Below are positions 23,634-32,623 of a stretch of 32,681 nucleotides of DNA, piece by piece. The notes beneath the pieces were generated by a model. The model searched no databases, was not told the DNA's origin, and saw only the letters and a list, made by a program, of their open reading frames with translations. Both the position numbers and the translations under genes were made by a program. How positions within the stretch are numbered: the stretch's first letter is position 1; each line of letters begins with the position of its first letter. The DNA is from Pirellulales bacterium. Its GTDB lineage: Bacteria > Planctomycetota > Planctomycetia > Pirellulales > JAICIG01. The DNA lies in NCBI GenBank assembly GCA_035533075.1, contig DATLUO010000099.1:1-32681 (forward strand), read 5' to 3'.

Positions 23634-25241
23634 ATGTGCTGGATGACGAGCGCAGTTCGCCTTCACGCCGCCAACGAACGTAGGCTGCAGTATCGCTTGG
23701 CGTGGTGGCTGGCGTTCTGCGGTTTGCTGCTGTGCTGCGGTGCCGCTCGTGGAGCGGGAATCGACGATTCGCCGCCGACCCTTGCTTCGTCGCGCGACAT
23801 GCTCAAGTTGCTGGGCGTGCTCGACCGGCTCGATTCGATCAGCGACGACGCCGATTTTCCGCCGCAGGGCGATGAGCTGCTCTGGCGGATGCTGTATGCG
23901 GTGCGGCGGTTTTCGCTGCTCGATCTCCACCGCTGGAAGCAAGACGTGTCGCCGGAGAAAGTCGAGCGCGATCCGGGCCAGATGCGGGGCGCGGTGGTGG
24001 CCTGGCGCGGCAGCGTGACGCGCGTGACGGTCGAAGAGCTGCCGGCGGAAGCCGCCGAGCGATTCGATCTGCCCCGTTACTATCGGTGCGAGCTGGCGAT
24101 CGCGGAAGGCAGTCCGCCGGTGGTGGTCTACTCTTTGGCGGTTCCGCGAGCGTGGCACATCGACGGACCGCTCCATGCCAGGGCTGAAGTGCGCGGTCTG
24201 TTGGTGCGGCTGACGGCCAGCGAGCGTTCCCCGGTCGTGGTGGCGCGGCGCTTGGCCTGGTATCCGGAGACGGTGCTCGGCGACCTGGACATGGACGTGG
24301 GCTTGTTCGACGAGCTAAGTCCGCGGCCCGAGTGGACCGATGACGACCGCGAGTGCTTCTATCAGTTGTTGGCCGCGGCCGGCAGGGCTGGTGCCAGGCA
24401 ACTCGCGCGAGCGGTGCCCAAGAATGGGCGAAACGCGCCGGTCACGCCGCTGTTCAACCGGCCCGACCAACAGCGCGGCCGGCTGGTCGAGTTGACGGGC
24501 ACGGCGCGGCAGGCTGTGCGGGTGCGCGTCGACGACGCCGACATCGTGGCCCGCTTCGGCATCGATCATTATTATGAAATGGAGATCTTCACCGACGACT
24601 CGCAGGGCAACCCGCTCACGTTCTGCGTCCGCGAGCTGCCGAAGGGGTTTCCCGAGGGCGGCAAGATCACCGAGCCGGTGCGCGTGGCCGGCTTCTTTTT
24701 CAAGAAATGGGGTTATCGTCAATCGGAAGCCGCCCAGGGCATGCCGGGCGGCAAGCAGCTTGCGCCGCTGTTGATCGGCCGCAAACCGGTCTGGCTCGAG
24801 ACTCCCCCGGCCGACCAACGCTTCGCCAACGGCGTGTTTCTGGTGCTGTTCGTGGTGCTGACGATCGTGTTGTGGCTCGTGGTCTTGCGATTATCTCGCA
24901 GCGACAGCAAGTTCCATAAGCAGGTTGCCCAGCGTTTCACTCCGCCGCCCACAGGCTCGCTGAATGAAATCGGCCTGGAGGACCATGGCGGCCCGTTCAT
25001 GTTATCTCCGCACCAATCGGCCGCAACGAAAGAATGGGTTCGAGTTTGGAAATCGGCCGGGCCTCGACTGGCTGAAATTGAGCGGCGCGAACTTCGCGAA
25101 ATGACCGAGGCCGACCGGCGCAGGGCAATACACGCGGTGTTGACCCTGTTGCCGGTTTGGACGGATGCCCCGGCAACAAGCGGACTTGTGGAGCAACAAA
25201 AGTGGTTCAGGAAGTTCATGTCCCGCAATCACCCCTCCTGA
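23634..25241 (+). CDS. unknown exported/membrane protein with two copies of the module seen upstream; C-terminal extension
   Basis: A 535-aa protein starting 4 bp after the previous stop. Residues 20-44 look like a signal peptide (LAWWLAFCGLLLCCGAARG). Two copies of the neighbour's module follow. Copy one is at about 96-195 (MRGAVVAWRGSVTRV, YYRCELAI, VVVYSLAVP, ARAEVRGLLVRL). Copy two is at about 269-360 (LFNRPDQQRGRLVELTG, YYEMEIFTDD, RELPKGFPEGG, VRVAGFFFKKW). A transmembrane helix is at about 398-420 (FLVLFVVLTIVLWLVVLRL). After LNEIGLEDHGG the last ~80 residues change character. They resemble a small soluble partner protein of nucleotidyltransferases (see 24999-25241), so the end of the original membrane protein was probably near residue 455. 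The gene overlaps the nucleotidyltransferase by 40 bp. Confidence 0.78.
   Translation: MCWMTSAVRLHAANERRLQYRLAWWLAFCGLLLCCGAARGAGIDDSPPTLASSRDMLKLLGVLDRLDSISDDADFPPQGDELLWRMLYAVRRFSLLDLHRWKQDVSPEKVERDPGQMRGAVVAWRGSVTRVTVEELPAEAAERFDLPRYYRCELAIAEGSPPVVVYSLAVPRAWHIDGPLHARAEVRGLLVRLTASERSPVVVARRLAWYPETVLGDLDMDVGLFDELSPRPEWTDDDRECFYQLLAAAGRAGARQLARAVPKNGRNAPVTPLFNRPDQQRGRLVELTGTARQAVRVRVDDADIVARFGIDHYYEMEIFTDDSQGNPLTFCVRELPKGFPEGGKITEPVRVAGFFFKKWGYRQSEAAQGMPGGKQLAPLLIGRKPVWLETPPADQRFANGVFLVLFVVLTIVLWLVVLRLSRSDSKFHKQVAQRFTPPPTGSLNEIGLEDHGGPFMLSPHQSAATKEWVRVWKSAGPRLAEIERRELREMTEADRRRAIHAVLTLLPVWTDAPATSGLVEQQKWFRKFMSRNHPS
24999..25241 (+). other. possible small partner ORF of the nucleotidyltransferase, in frame with the upstream gene
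   Basis: From an internal ATG at 24999 the last 80 codons of the upstream membrane protein read as a self-contained small helical protein: KEWVRVWKSAGPRLAEIERR, then ELREMTEADRRRA, ending TSGLVEQQKWFRKFMSRNHP. From memory, small proteins with a W-x-x-x-W-x-x-A-G-P start and an S-G-L-V-E-Q-Q-x-W-F end occur directly before nucleotidyltransferase genes, usually overlapping them as here. It may be translated from 24999, only as a fused tail, or both. A GGAGG lies about 17 nt before the ATG, rather far. The open frame and the change of character are seen; the partner role is recalled and inferred. Confidence 0.5.
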
Positions 25242-25800
25242 TCGCGGCCGGCGAGGCGCAAGCGGTTTGCCGTCAGGAGGGTTGGCGCTCGTGCGTTATC
25301 GGTGGACTGGCGGTTCTTCGCTGGGGGCGGCCCCGCGCCACGCGCGATGTTGATTTGAGCCTCTGGACAGGCTTCGGAATGGAGGCGCCGTTTATCGACC
25401 TGCTTCTCCAACGCTTTCAACCGCGCATCGCCGACGCGAAGCGATTTGCACTGGACAATCGAGTGCTCTTGCTCAGCGCCGGTAACGGAACACCGCTCGA
25501 CGTGGCATTGGCCGGTATACCATTCGAAGAGCACATGCAGGACCGTGCGAGTCCCTATGAATTCAGCGACGATTGTCCGCTCGTGACCGCGTCGGCCGAA
25601 GATCTGGTCGTGTCGAAGGCATTCGCCAATCGCCCGCAAGACTGGCTCGATATTGAAGGCATCTTGTCGCTACGGAGCGATGAGCTCGATTGGTCGCAGA
25701 TCGAGGAGGAGCTAGGGCCGCTGGCCGAACTCAAGGAGGCCCCCGAGATTCTTGCGCAGCTAAATCAAGTTCGCCAAGCCACTCGGCAAAAGTCATCCCC

Positions 25801-25804
<4 letters not shown>
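25202..25804 (+). CDS. nucleotidyltransferase-fold protein (AbiEii/DUF1814-like)
   Basis: A 200-aa protein with a minimal nucleotidyltransferase fold. The G-G-x-A ... D-x-D signature is clear: GGLAVLRWG at 34-42, then RATRDVDLS with Asp49 and Asp51. The third acidic residue is probably Asp100 in PLDVALAG. The C-terminal half (TASAEDLVVSKAFANRPQDWLDIEGIL) matches the helical part found in AbiEii-like and related toxin-type nucleotidyltransferases. GTG 25202 is preferred, with GGAG 8 nt upstream; the open frame also contains a TTG at 25157. It overlaps the preceding ORF by 40 bp, and the end of that ORF looks like a typical small partner. The arrangement suggests a toxin-antitoxin-like pair, but nothing here proves toxicity or the transferred nucleotide. 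Confidence 0.82.
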
Positions 25805-26818
<1,014 letters not shown>

Positions 26819-26835
26819 GCCGGCGACGACGAAAC

Positions 26836-26869
26836 GTAGGGTGGGACCAGCGAGCTTGCCCCACCCTAC
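26836..26869 (+). repeat. dispersed intergenic repeat, copy 2, forming a hairpin
   Basis: The first 23 bp (26836-26858, beginning GTAGGGTGGGACCAGCGAGC) are identical to the minus strand of 8277-8299. Here the element closes on itself: GTAGGGTGGG (26836-26845) pairs perfectly with CCCACCCTAC (26860-26869) over a 14-nt loop. It lies 17 bp after the mdh stop, where it could also act as a transcript-end hairpin. Confidence 0.75.
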
Positions 26870-26905
26870 ACCACTTTCCTTAACACGCACTTTATCGAGA
26901 CGCTT

Positions 26906-27685
26906 GTGTCGAGTAGCGGCTCCTCCGAAAACACCCAGCTTGATGTCATCGCGGTGGGCGCGCATCCCGACGACGTTGAGATTGCCTGCGGCGGCACGCT
27001 GGCGGTGCTTGCCCGGCAGGGATACCGTGTGGGCATCGTCGATCTGACCGACGGCGAGCCGACTCCCTTGTCGCCCGGCCCGGAGGTACGGCTGGCCGAG
27101 GCCCAACGGGCGGCGGAGACGCTGGGCGTAACCACCCGCATTCAGCTTGGCCTCACTAACCGCCGGCTGTTCGACAGCTTCGAGGTGCGGGTGGCCTTGG
27201 CCAAGGAGTTTCGCCGCTACCGGCCCAAGCTGGTGCTGGGCTTCGGCGAAAAGACGCCGCTGGCCTCGCCCGACCATTACCAGGCCATGCAGATCACCGA
27301 CGCGGCGGTGTTCTATTCGCGGTTGACGAAGTGGGACGAACATTTCGACGGTCTGCCGGTCCACACCGTGCCGGGCTATCTTTATTACACGCTGGCTTTT
27401 GCCGCGCTCGGCCTGCCGACGGGGGCGGGGCACTTGGTGGTCGACATCGGCGACACGTTGCAGACTAAGCTGGCCGCCATCCGTTGCTACGAGACGCAGT
27501 TTCCTCCCGCCAAAGCGCATGTGCTGGAGCGCGTGCGGGCCTTCGCCATGCAGCAGGGCCAGGCGGCCGGCTATGAGGCGGGCGAGCTGTTCATCAGCAC
27601 GCGCACGCTCGGCACGCGCGATCTGATGCACTTCTTGTTCGGCCTCACGCCCGCCGAGGCGCCGCGCCAGCCAGACGTGCGGTAA
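26906..27685 (+). CDS. PIG-L family deacetylase, BshB1-like
   Basis: A 259-aa zinc-dependent N-acetylglucosamine deacetylase of the PIG-L/LmbE family. The metal motif A-H-P-D-D-V-E is at 19-25 (His20, Asp23), with the family's [12 protein letters not shown] directly after. The third ligand is probably His124 in SPDHYQA, where BshB1 proteins usually have H-P-D-H. The order [36 protein letters not shown] and the C-terminal [12 protein letters not shown] fits BshB1, which deacetylates GlcNAc-malate during bacillithiol synthesis, better than other PIG-L branches. Start is GTG 26906 with a weak ribosome site. It lies between mdh and aroA on the same strand, 20 bp before aroA. Family is sure; the bacillithiol role is an inference supported by adjacent mdh, since the pathway uses L-malate. 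Confidence 0.85.
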   Translation: MSSSGSSENTQLDVIAVGAHPDDVEIACGGTLAVLARQGYRVGIVDLTDGEPTPLSPGPEVRLAEAQRAAETLGVTTRIQLGLTNRRLFDSFEVRVALAKEFRRYRPKLVLGFGEKTPLASPDHYQAMQITDAAVFYSRLTKWDEHFDGLPVHTVPGYLYYTLAFAALGLPTGAGHLVVDIGDTLQTKLAAIRCYETQFPPAKAHVLERVRAFAMQQGQAAGYEAGELFISTRTLGTRDLMHFLFGLTPAEAPRQPDVR

Positions 27686-27705
27686 TCGGCCGTACCATCG
27701 ATACG

Positions 27706-28983
27706 ATGAACGATGAACGAGACCAGATCGAAATTCTTCCCCGCGGGCCGGTTCGCGGCTCGATACGGCCGCCCGGCTCGAAGAGCATCACCAACCGCGC
27801 ACTCGTCTGCGCGGCCCTGGCTGACGGCCGCTCGCTGCTGGCCGGCGCGCTCGACAGCGAAGATACGCGCGTGATGATCGCCGCGCTCGAACGGTTGGGC
27901 ATCGCTCTCGAGGCGCGGCCCGATGCGGGCAAGATCGCAGTCACCGGATGCGGAGGCCGGCTGCCGGCCGGAGGCGCCGAGCTGTACGTCGCCAACAGCG
28001 GCACCACGGTGCGTTTTCTGGCGGCCATGGTTGGCCTGGGCCACGGAATCTTTCGGCTGGATGGCACGCCGCGGATGCGCAAGCGCCCCATCGGCGATCT
28101 CGTCGACTCGTTGCGGCAACTGGGCGTGGATGCCTCGGCGGAAAGCCCGCACGCTTGCCCGCCGGTGGTGATTCGCGCCGCCGGGCTCTCCGGCGGCCAA
28201 GCAACGGTGCGCGGCGACGTGTCGAGTCAGTTCCTCAGCGGCCTGCTGCTGGCGGCGCCCTACGCGGCCCAGCCCGTCGTGATGACCGTCCAAGGCAAAC
28301 TCGTCTCGCAACCCTACATCCGGATGACGCTGGCGGTGATGGATGCCTTCGGCGTCAACGTGGCCAGCGACGGACTGCGCAAGTTCCACGTGCCGCAAGG
28401 CCATTACCAGGCACGCCACTACGCGATCGAACCCGACGCTTCGGCCGCCAGTTACTTTTTCGCCGCCGCGGCGGTCACGGGCGGAGAAGTGACGGTCGAG
28501 GGCCTTTCTCGCGACAGCCTGCAAGGCGACGTGGCCTTCGTCGACGTGCTGGAAAAAATGGGCTGCCGCGTGACCGCCGCCGCCGACCAGATCCGCGTTC
28601 GCGGCGGAAAGCTCAAAGGAGTCGCCGTCGAGATGAACGCCATCAGCGATACGGTGCAGACCTTGGCCGCGGTGGCCCTGTTTGCCGAAGGGCCGACGAC
28701 GATCACCGGCGTGGGCCACATTCGCCACAAAGAGACCGACCGCATCGGCGCTCTGGCCGTCGAGCTGCGTAAGCTGGGGGCCACGGTCGATGAATTGCCC
28801 GACGGCCTGCGCCTGACGCCGGCGGCGCTGCACGGTGCGGTGATCGAGACGTATCAGGATCACCGCATGGCGATGAGTCTGGCGTTGGTCGGCTTGCGTC
28901 AGCCGGGGGTTGTGATTCGGGACCCCGGCTGTACCGCCAAGACGTATCCGCGCTTTTGGGACGACTTGCGGGCGCTCGGGTGA
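27706..28983 (+). CDS. aroA: 3-phosphoshikimate 1-carboxyvinyltransferase (EPSP synthase)
   Basis: A 425-aa EPSP synthase, transferring the enolpyruvyl group of PEP to shikimate 3-phosphate in aromatic amino acid synthesis. Motifs in order: PPGSKSITNRAL with Lys26, ANSGTTVRFL, DGTPRMRKRPIGDL, GDVSSQFLSGLLLAAP, EPDASAASYFFAAAA, AISDTVQTLAAVALFA (catalytic Asp), IRHKETDRI, YQDHRMAMSLALVGL and DPGCTAKTYPRFWDDL. Length is typical (about 425-450 aa). The ATG at 27706 has no obvious Shine-Dalgarno; a second ATG 7 bp on is out of frame. It follows the BshB1-like gene by 20 bp, so the two are likely co-transcribed, and precedes an unknown anchored protein by 44 bp. Confidence 0.97.
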   Translation: MNDERDQIEILPRGPVRGSIRPPGSKSITNRALVCAALADGRSLLAGALDSEDTRVMIAALERLGIALEARPDAGKIAVTGCGGRLPAGGAELYVANSGTTVRFLAAMVGLGHGIFRLDGTPRMRKRPIGDLVDSLRQLGVDASAESPHACPPVVIRAAGLSGGQATVRGDVSSQFLSGLLLAAPYAAQPVVMTVQGKLVSQPYIRMTLAVMDAFGVNVASDGLRKFHVPQGHYQARHYAIEPDASAASYFFAAAAVTGGEVTVEGLSRDSLQGDVAFVDVLEKMGCRVTAAADQIRVRGGKLKGVAVEMNAISDTVQTLAAVALFAEGPTTITGVGHIRHKETDRIGALAVELRKLGATVDELPDGLRLTPAALHGAVIETYQDHRMAMSLALVGLRQPGVVIRDPGCTAKTYPRFWDDLRALG

Positions 28984-29027
28984 ATTTTGGATTTGACGTC
29001 ACGGCACATCACCGGCAACCCAAGCTA

Positions 29028-30413
29028 ATGACCATGGCAACCGAGCATTCGTCTCCTCCGCAACGCTGGCGCATAGGACCCGGCCTGATCGCGCTGATTG
29101 GCGTTGGCGGGCTCCTCCTGCTGCTGATCCTGGTCATCGCGGGCGCTTTGTTCGCCAACCACCGACGTCTCAACGCGGAGTTGGAGCGCATTCGTGCTGC
29201 CGGCGAACCGGTTTCCGTCGAAGAGATCGAGGCGTTCTATCAGGCCCCGCCGGCCGGCCAGGACACCACGCAACTCTGGCTGGCGGCGCTGGCGCCGCTC
29301 GATACGCCCCAGTTTCAGTCCGACGCCCAAGGCTTACCCTTTGTAGCAGGCGGTCCAGACTCACCGGACTCAATCCCTTGGCCGGGTGAGCCGTGGCCGC
29401 AACTGGAAGCCGCCGAGCAGTTCTTGTCGAGATACGGCCGGTCGTTGGATGAGATGCACCGAGCGGCCCGGCAGGGTGGCCGGGCCCGTTTTCCTACCCG
29501 CTTTGCGGATGGCATCGAAATGCCTTTGCCGCACCTGCAGCAGCTTCGGGCCGGGACGCGACTGCTGGCGCTGGAGTCGGCAGTACACGCGCATCGTAAG
29601 CGACCGGAGGCGGCGGTGGAGTCGATCGCGGCCATGTTCGCCGCCGCCCGTAGTCTGGAACAAGAGCCACTGACCGTCTCGCAGTTGGTGCGAATGGCGC
29701 TCGGCGGCGTGGCCCGCCGCAGGCTCACGTGGCTGCTTTCGGCGCTCAGGCTCGACGAGGACCAGCTCGCTCAGATGGACGCTGAATTATCGGACTGCGA
29801 CTATGACGGTCCTCTGCATCGAGCATGTCTAGTCCAACGGGCGATCGGCATTCAAACCTTTGCCGATCCGACTGCCCTTGGTCCGGAAGCGCCGGCTTCG
29901 CGACTGGGACTGATGCGCCTTGGCGACGAGGTGGTTTACCTGCAAGCGATGGACGAAATCATCGCTGCCATGCGTAAGTCGGGAATCGACAGAAAGGCGG
30001 CGGTCGAGCAGGCGGACCTGCGGTTGAAGCAAGTCGCCCGCGCACCGCTCTCGCGGCTGCAGTGTCCGCTCACGCTCTTACTTGTGGGAGCCTTCGACTG
30101 GGTTCCCGACGCCGCCAGCCGCCACGAGGCCGAATGCAAGGCAACGCTGCTGGCGGTGGCCATCGAACGGTATCAGCGCGGCGAGGGGCGGCTGCCGCAA
30201 AATCTCGACGAGATTGTGCCGAAATACCTTGCTGCCCTGCCGATCGACCCCTTCAGCAGGGCGTCGCTGCGCTATCGTGTGGACCCCGCCGAATACTTCG
30301 TCTACAGCGTGGGCAGCAACGGCGTTGACGATGGGGGCGTGTCAGAGCCTCCCAATCAGCCGGCCGATATTGTCGTGCGAGTGCGACGTTGCCCCTGGGA
30401 GCCCGCGGAATGA
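29028..30413 (+). CDS. unknown single-pass membrane protein with pseudopilin-like C-terminus
   Basis: A 461-aa protein with one N-terminal transmembrane helix (about 18-42, LIALIGVGGLLLLLILVIAGAL) and a large soluble part, likely periplasmic. The middle is helical and rich in Ala, Leu, Arg and Glu with no motif I can name. The last ~90 residues, from ECKATLLAVAIERYQRGEGRLP through IDPFSRASLRYRVDP to YFVYSVGSNGVDDGG, resemble the C-terminal region of type II secretion G-type pseudopilins and similar planctomycete and verrucomicrobial proteins. The ATG at 29028 is followed by a second ATG at 29034. The stop overlaps the start of the M28 peptidase gene (ATGA), so the two are translationally coupled and may work together. 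Function unknown. Confidence 0.8.
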   Translation: MTMATEHSSPPQRWRIGPGLIALIGVGGLLLLLILVIAGALFANHRRLNAELERIRAAGEPVSVEEIEAFYQAPPAGQDTTQLWLAALAPLDTPQFQSDAQGLPFVAGGPDSPDSIPWPGEPWPQLEAAEQFLSRYGRSLDEMHRAARQGGRARFPTRFADGIEMPLPHLQQLRAGTRLLALESAVHAHRKRPEAAVESIAAMFAAARSLEQEPLTVSQLVRMALGGVARRRLTWLLSALRLDEDQLAQMDAELSDCDYDGPLHRACLVQRAIGIQTFADPTALGPEAPASRLGLMRLGDEVVYLQAMDEIIAAMRKSGIDRKAAVEQADLRLKQVARAPLSRLQCPLTLLLVGAFDWVPDAASRHEAECKATLLAVAIERYQRGEGRLPQNLDEIVPKYLAALPIDPFSRASLRYRVDPAEYFVYSVGSNGVDDGGVSEPPNQPADIVVRVRRCPWEPAE

Positions 30414-31471
30414 CTTCGCTCGAACACGCGCTCAAGGCCGATGTCGAGGCCTTGGCGATCGCCGATGGGAGACTTGTCGGCACGGCCGGCCATGAAATCG
30501 CCCGCCGATACCTGCTGGGCCGGATGGCCGAAATCGGTCTCATGCCGTATCGAGGCGATTCATTCGACTTGCCTTACACGCATGGCTACGAGTTCCACAA
30601 CCTGGTCGGCATGGTGCGCGGCCTGACATCGGGCACGGCCCCGGTGCTCGTCGGCGCGCATTACGACAGCGCTCTCGACGCCCCTTGTGCCGACGATAAC
30701 GCGGCGGCCGTTGCGATCGCGCTAGCCGCCGCGGAACGGCTGCTCGCCGCACCGCCCGCCCGCGATGTGATCGTGGCGCTCTTCGATGCCGAAGAAGCTC
30801 CGTTTTACTGGAGCGACGACATGGGCTCCGTCCGGCTCTACCACGATCACCGCCCGCCGACCGGGTTTCATGCCGCCGTCGTCATGGACTTGGTCGGCCA
30901 CGATGTGTCGCTGCCTTTGCCCGTCAGCGGACCTGCACGCGAGCGGATCGCGAACCTGCTCTTCATGACGGGGGCGGAAAGCCATCCGCGATTGAGCGAA
31001 CTGGTGCGCCGCACGCCGCGTCCGGCCGATCTGCCGCTCGTCGCCACATTGAACCGTAACGTCGGCAAACTGGAGTCGATGGCCGGCGAATCGGCGGGCG
31101 AGCATCGCGATTTGAGCGACCATTACGTCTTCCGCACTCACGGCGTGCCGTACCTCTTTCTCTCCTGCGGCCAATGGGCGCATTACCATCAGCCGACCGA
31201 CACGCCTGAGCGGCTCAACTACGTCAAGATGGCCCGGATATGCGAGTTTCTGTTGGCGTTGATCGGTTCGCTGGCCGAAGAAGAGCTTTCTCGCGCCGAG
31301 GGGCCGGCCGGCATCGAAGTCGACACGACTGCCCTGGAGATCGAATTACTGCACGAGGCGTTTGGTCCGGCGCTGCCCTTGGTGCAACAGGTGATCGGTT
31401 TGCCGCGGATTGCCACGCGCGGCGATCTCGACACGCTGGCCCGCAGGGTCCAGCGGTTCTTTTGGGAATGA
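30410..31471 (+). CDS. M28 family metallopeptidase
   Basis: A 353-aa zinc peptidase of family M28 (aminopeptidase Y/glutaminyl cyclase-like). All five expected metal ligands are in place: His84 in VGAHYDS, Asp95 or Asp96 in CADDNAAA, Glu128-Glu129 in DAEEAPF (catalytic base and ligand), Asp160 in VMDLVGHD and His258 or His260 in HYHQPTDTPERLNY. There is no signal peptide, so it is predicted to be cytoplasmic, which is less usual for M28 enzymes. Its natural substrate is unknown; a glutaminyl-cyclase-like activity cannot be excluded. The ATG at 30410 overlaps the preceding stop by 4 bp (ATGA), with GGGAG about 7-8 nt upstream. A long inverted repeat starts 22 bp after the stop. Confidence 0.92.
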   Translation: MTSLEHALKADVEALAIADGRLVGTAGHEIARRYLLGRMAEIGLMPYRGDSFDLPYTHGYEFHNLVGMVRGLTSGTAPVLVGAHYDSALDAPCADDNAAAVAIALAAAERLLAAPPARDVIVALFDAEEAPFYWSDDMGSVRLYHDHRPPTGFHAAVVMDLVGHDVSLPLPVSGPARERIANLLFMTGAESHPRLSELVRRTPRPADLPLVATLNRNVGKLESMAGESAGEHRDLSDHYVFRTHGVPYLFLSCGQWAHYHQPTDTPERLNYVKMARICEFLLALIGSLAEEELSRAEGPAGIEVDTTALEIELLHEAFGPALPLVQQVIGLPRIATRGDLDTLARRVQRFFWE

Positions 31472-31492
31472 CCGAGGCTTTTGAACGCCGCT

Positions 31493-31586
31493 TCTGTAGG
31501 GAACGGACTCCGTGCCGTTCCGGGAAGTGTGCAGAAAATGGTCGACTCGCACTTCGCGGAACGGCACGGAGTCCGTTCCCTACAGA
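31493..31586. repeat. long inverted repeat (30-bp arms) between genes
   Basis: The left arm, 31493-31522 (begins TCTGTAGGGAACGGACTCCG), and the right arm, 31557-31586, are perfect reverse complements over 30 bp. The stem continues imperfectly inward through GAAGTG, leaving a central part of about 20 nt. The right arm is followed by GGTTTTCTTTC, so on the plus strand it could end transcription after the M28 gene. No target-site duplication or ORF is visible. It may be a palindromic repeat element (REP/MITE-like) present elsewhere in the genome. Confidence 0.85.
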
Positions 31587-31654
31587 GGTTTTCTTTCGAT
31601 CGCGCCAAATGGTATCACTACCCGCTTGAGCGGCCGGCGATCATAATGTGAATC

Positions 31655-32425
31655 ATGAACCGCCGTGATCTTCTCAGGACTGTCGCCGCTGCGTGCGGAG
31701 CCGGCCTAGGGACTGTGCTCAATACGCCGCGCCGGCGCATGGTTGGCGGCGCCGCGCCGCCCGCCTACAGCGTGATTCCCGTCGTGGGCGATGGAAAGTG
31801 GATCTGGAAGGAACCGCCGGAGAGCGAGACCGGCTATCTCGAACCACGTTCCTACGACGTCTCCCTCGGCATTGAGCTGGAGGGGTCCGGCCCGGCGAGC
31901 GACATCACCAGCACCACCGTGGCCCCGCTGGAATATCCGGAGCAAAAGATTCTCGATTCGTCGATCGACACCCGCGGCTGCCAGGCCCAGATCCGCAAGT
32001 TGGCCGAGGGGGCCGGGCAACTCGTGCTTTCGGCCGCCGAGATCGGCCGCGGCCAGATGATTCGCGCCGTGGCCCGCTTCCGCATGACGCTGTTCAAGCA
32101 GTTCTTTGCCTATCAGGCCGAGATGTTCCCGGCCAAGCAGGAAGTGCCGCCCGACGTGCGCAAGACCTATCTGCAAGACAGCCCCGGCATTCAGGTCCGT
32201 TCGCGGCAAGTGCGCTCGCTGGCCAAGGAGCTGTTGTCGGGCACGCCGAAGCACCCGTTCGAGCAGGCGCGCGCATTCGCCGAGTGGGTGCCGAAGAACA
32301 TCCAGCCGCAGATCGGCAGCTACACCAGCGTGACGGCGGCGCTCGACGACCGCCGCGGCGATTGCGAGGAGATTTGGCGGGGCGACTGCGTTTCCGCCGG
32401 CCAAGGGAGTTTGGCGCGACGATGA
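31655..32425 (+). pseudogene. truncated Tat-signal transglutaminase-type protein
   Basis: The frame encodes 256 residues. The start MNRRDLLRTVAAACGAGLG is a twin-arginine signal. A beta-rich region and a helical middle follow, and then the beginning of a transglutaminase core: AFAEWVPKNIQPQIGSYTSVTAALDDRRGDCEE. In intact relatives the R-x-G-D-C catalytic cysteine is followed by a helix and later by the catalytic His and Asp. Here similarity stops at about residue 239 (32371), right after GDCEE, and the frame ends after 17 unrelated residues. The His-Asp part is therefore missing and the protein cannot be a working transglutaminase. The DNA after the break reads as a different gene in another frame. 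The ATG has no clear ribosome site. Confidence 0.75.
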
Positions 32426-32621
32426 GATGGGCGGCGTGCTCGTCCGGGATCAACCCGTCGTAATTCACTGCTACACGACCCCCGCAGACATCGCCGATGC
32501 GGATTGTCTCAGCCGACTTGGGAGTTTCTGCCGGCGACTCGGGCGCGAGGCCCGGCAAGGCGAAGTTGGGCTCGTGATCGGCGACGAGTACCTGGCATTT
32601 CGCGATTTCGCGAAGGAGTAG
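32370..32621 (+). pseudogene. 3' fragment of an unrelated gene joined to the truncated transglutaminase
   Basis: In the +1-shifted frame a coherent sequence starts abruptly at about 32370: RFGGATAFPPAKGVW, RDDEMGGVLVRDQPVVIHCY, then a helix-strand end LGSFCRRLGREARQGEVGLV and YLAFRDFAKE, with stop TAG at 32619. It reads like the C-terminal ~83 residues of a small alpha/beta protein that has lost its start. An internal ATG at 32427 would give 64 residues, without a good ribosome site. I have a vague memory of similar hypothetical proteins with V-V-I-H-C-Y and G-x-E-A-x-Q-G-E-V-G-L-V-I motifs but cannot name a family. The gene after it begins 2 bp downstream. Confidence 0.5.
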
Positions 32622-32623
32622 TT

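Noticed and set aside
31493-31586. Attachment site or origin of replication
   Set aside because: No integrase, recombinase, DnaA-box cluster or AT-rich unwinding region nearby.
32350-32400. An insertion sequence causing the broken transglutaminase gene
   Set aside because: No terminal inverted repeats, target duplication or transposase sequence at the junction; a deletion or chimera fits better.
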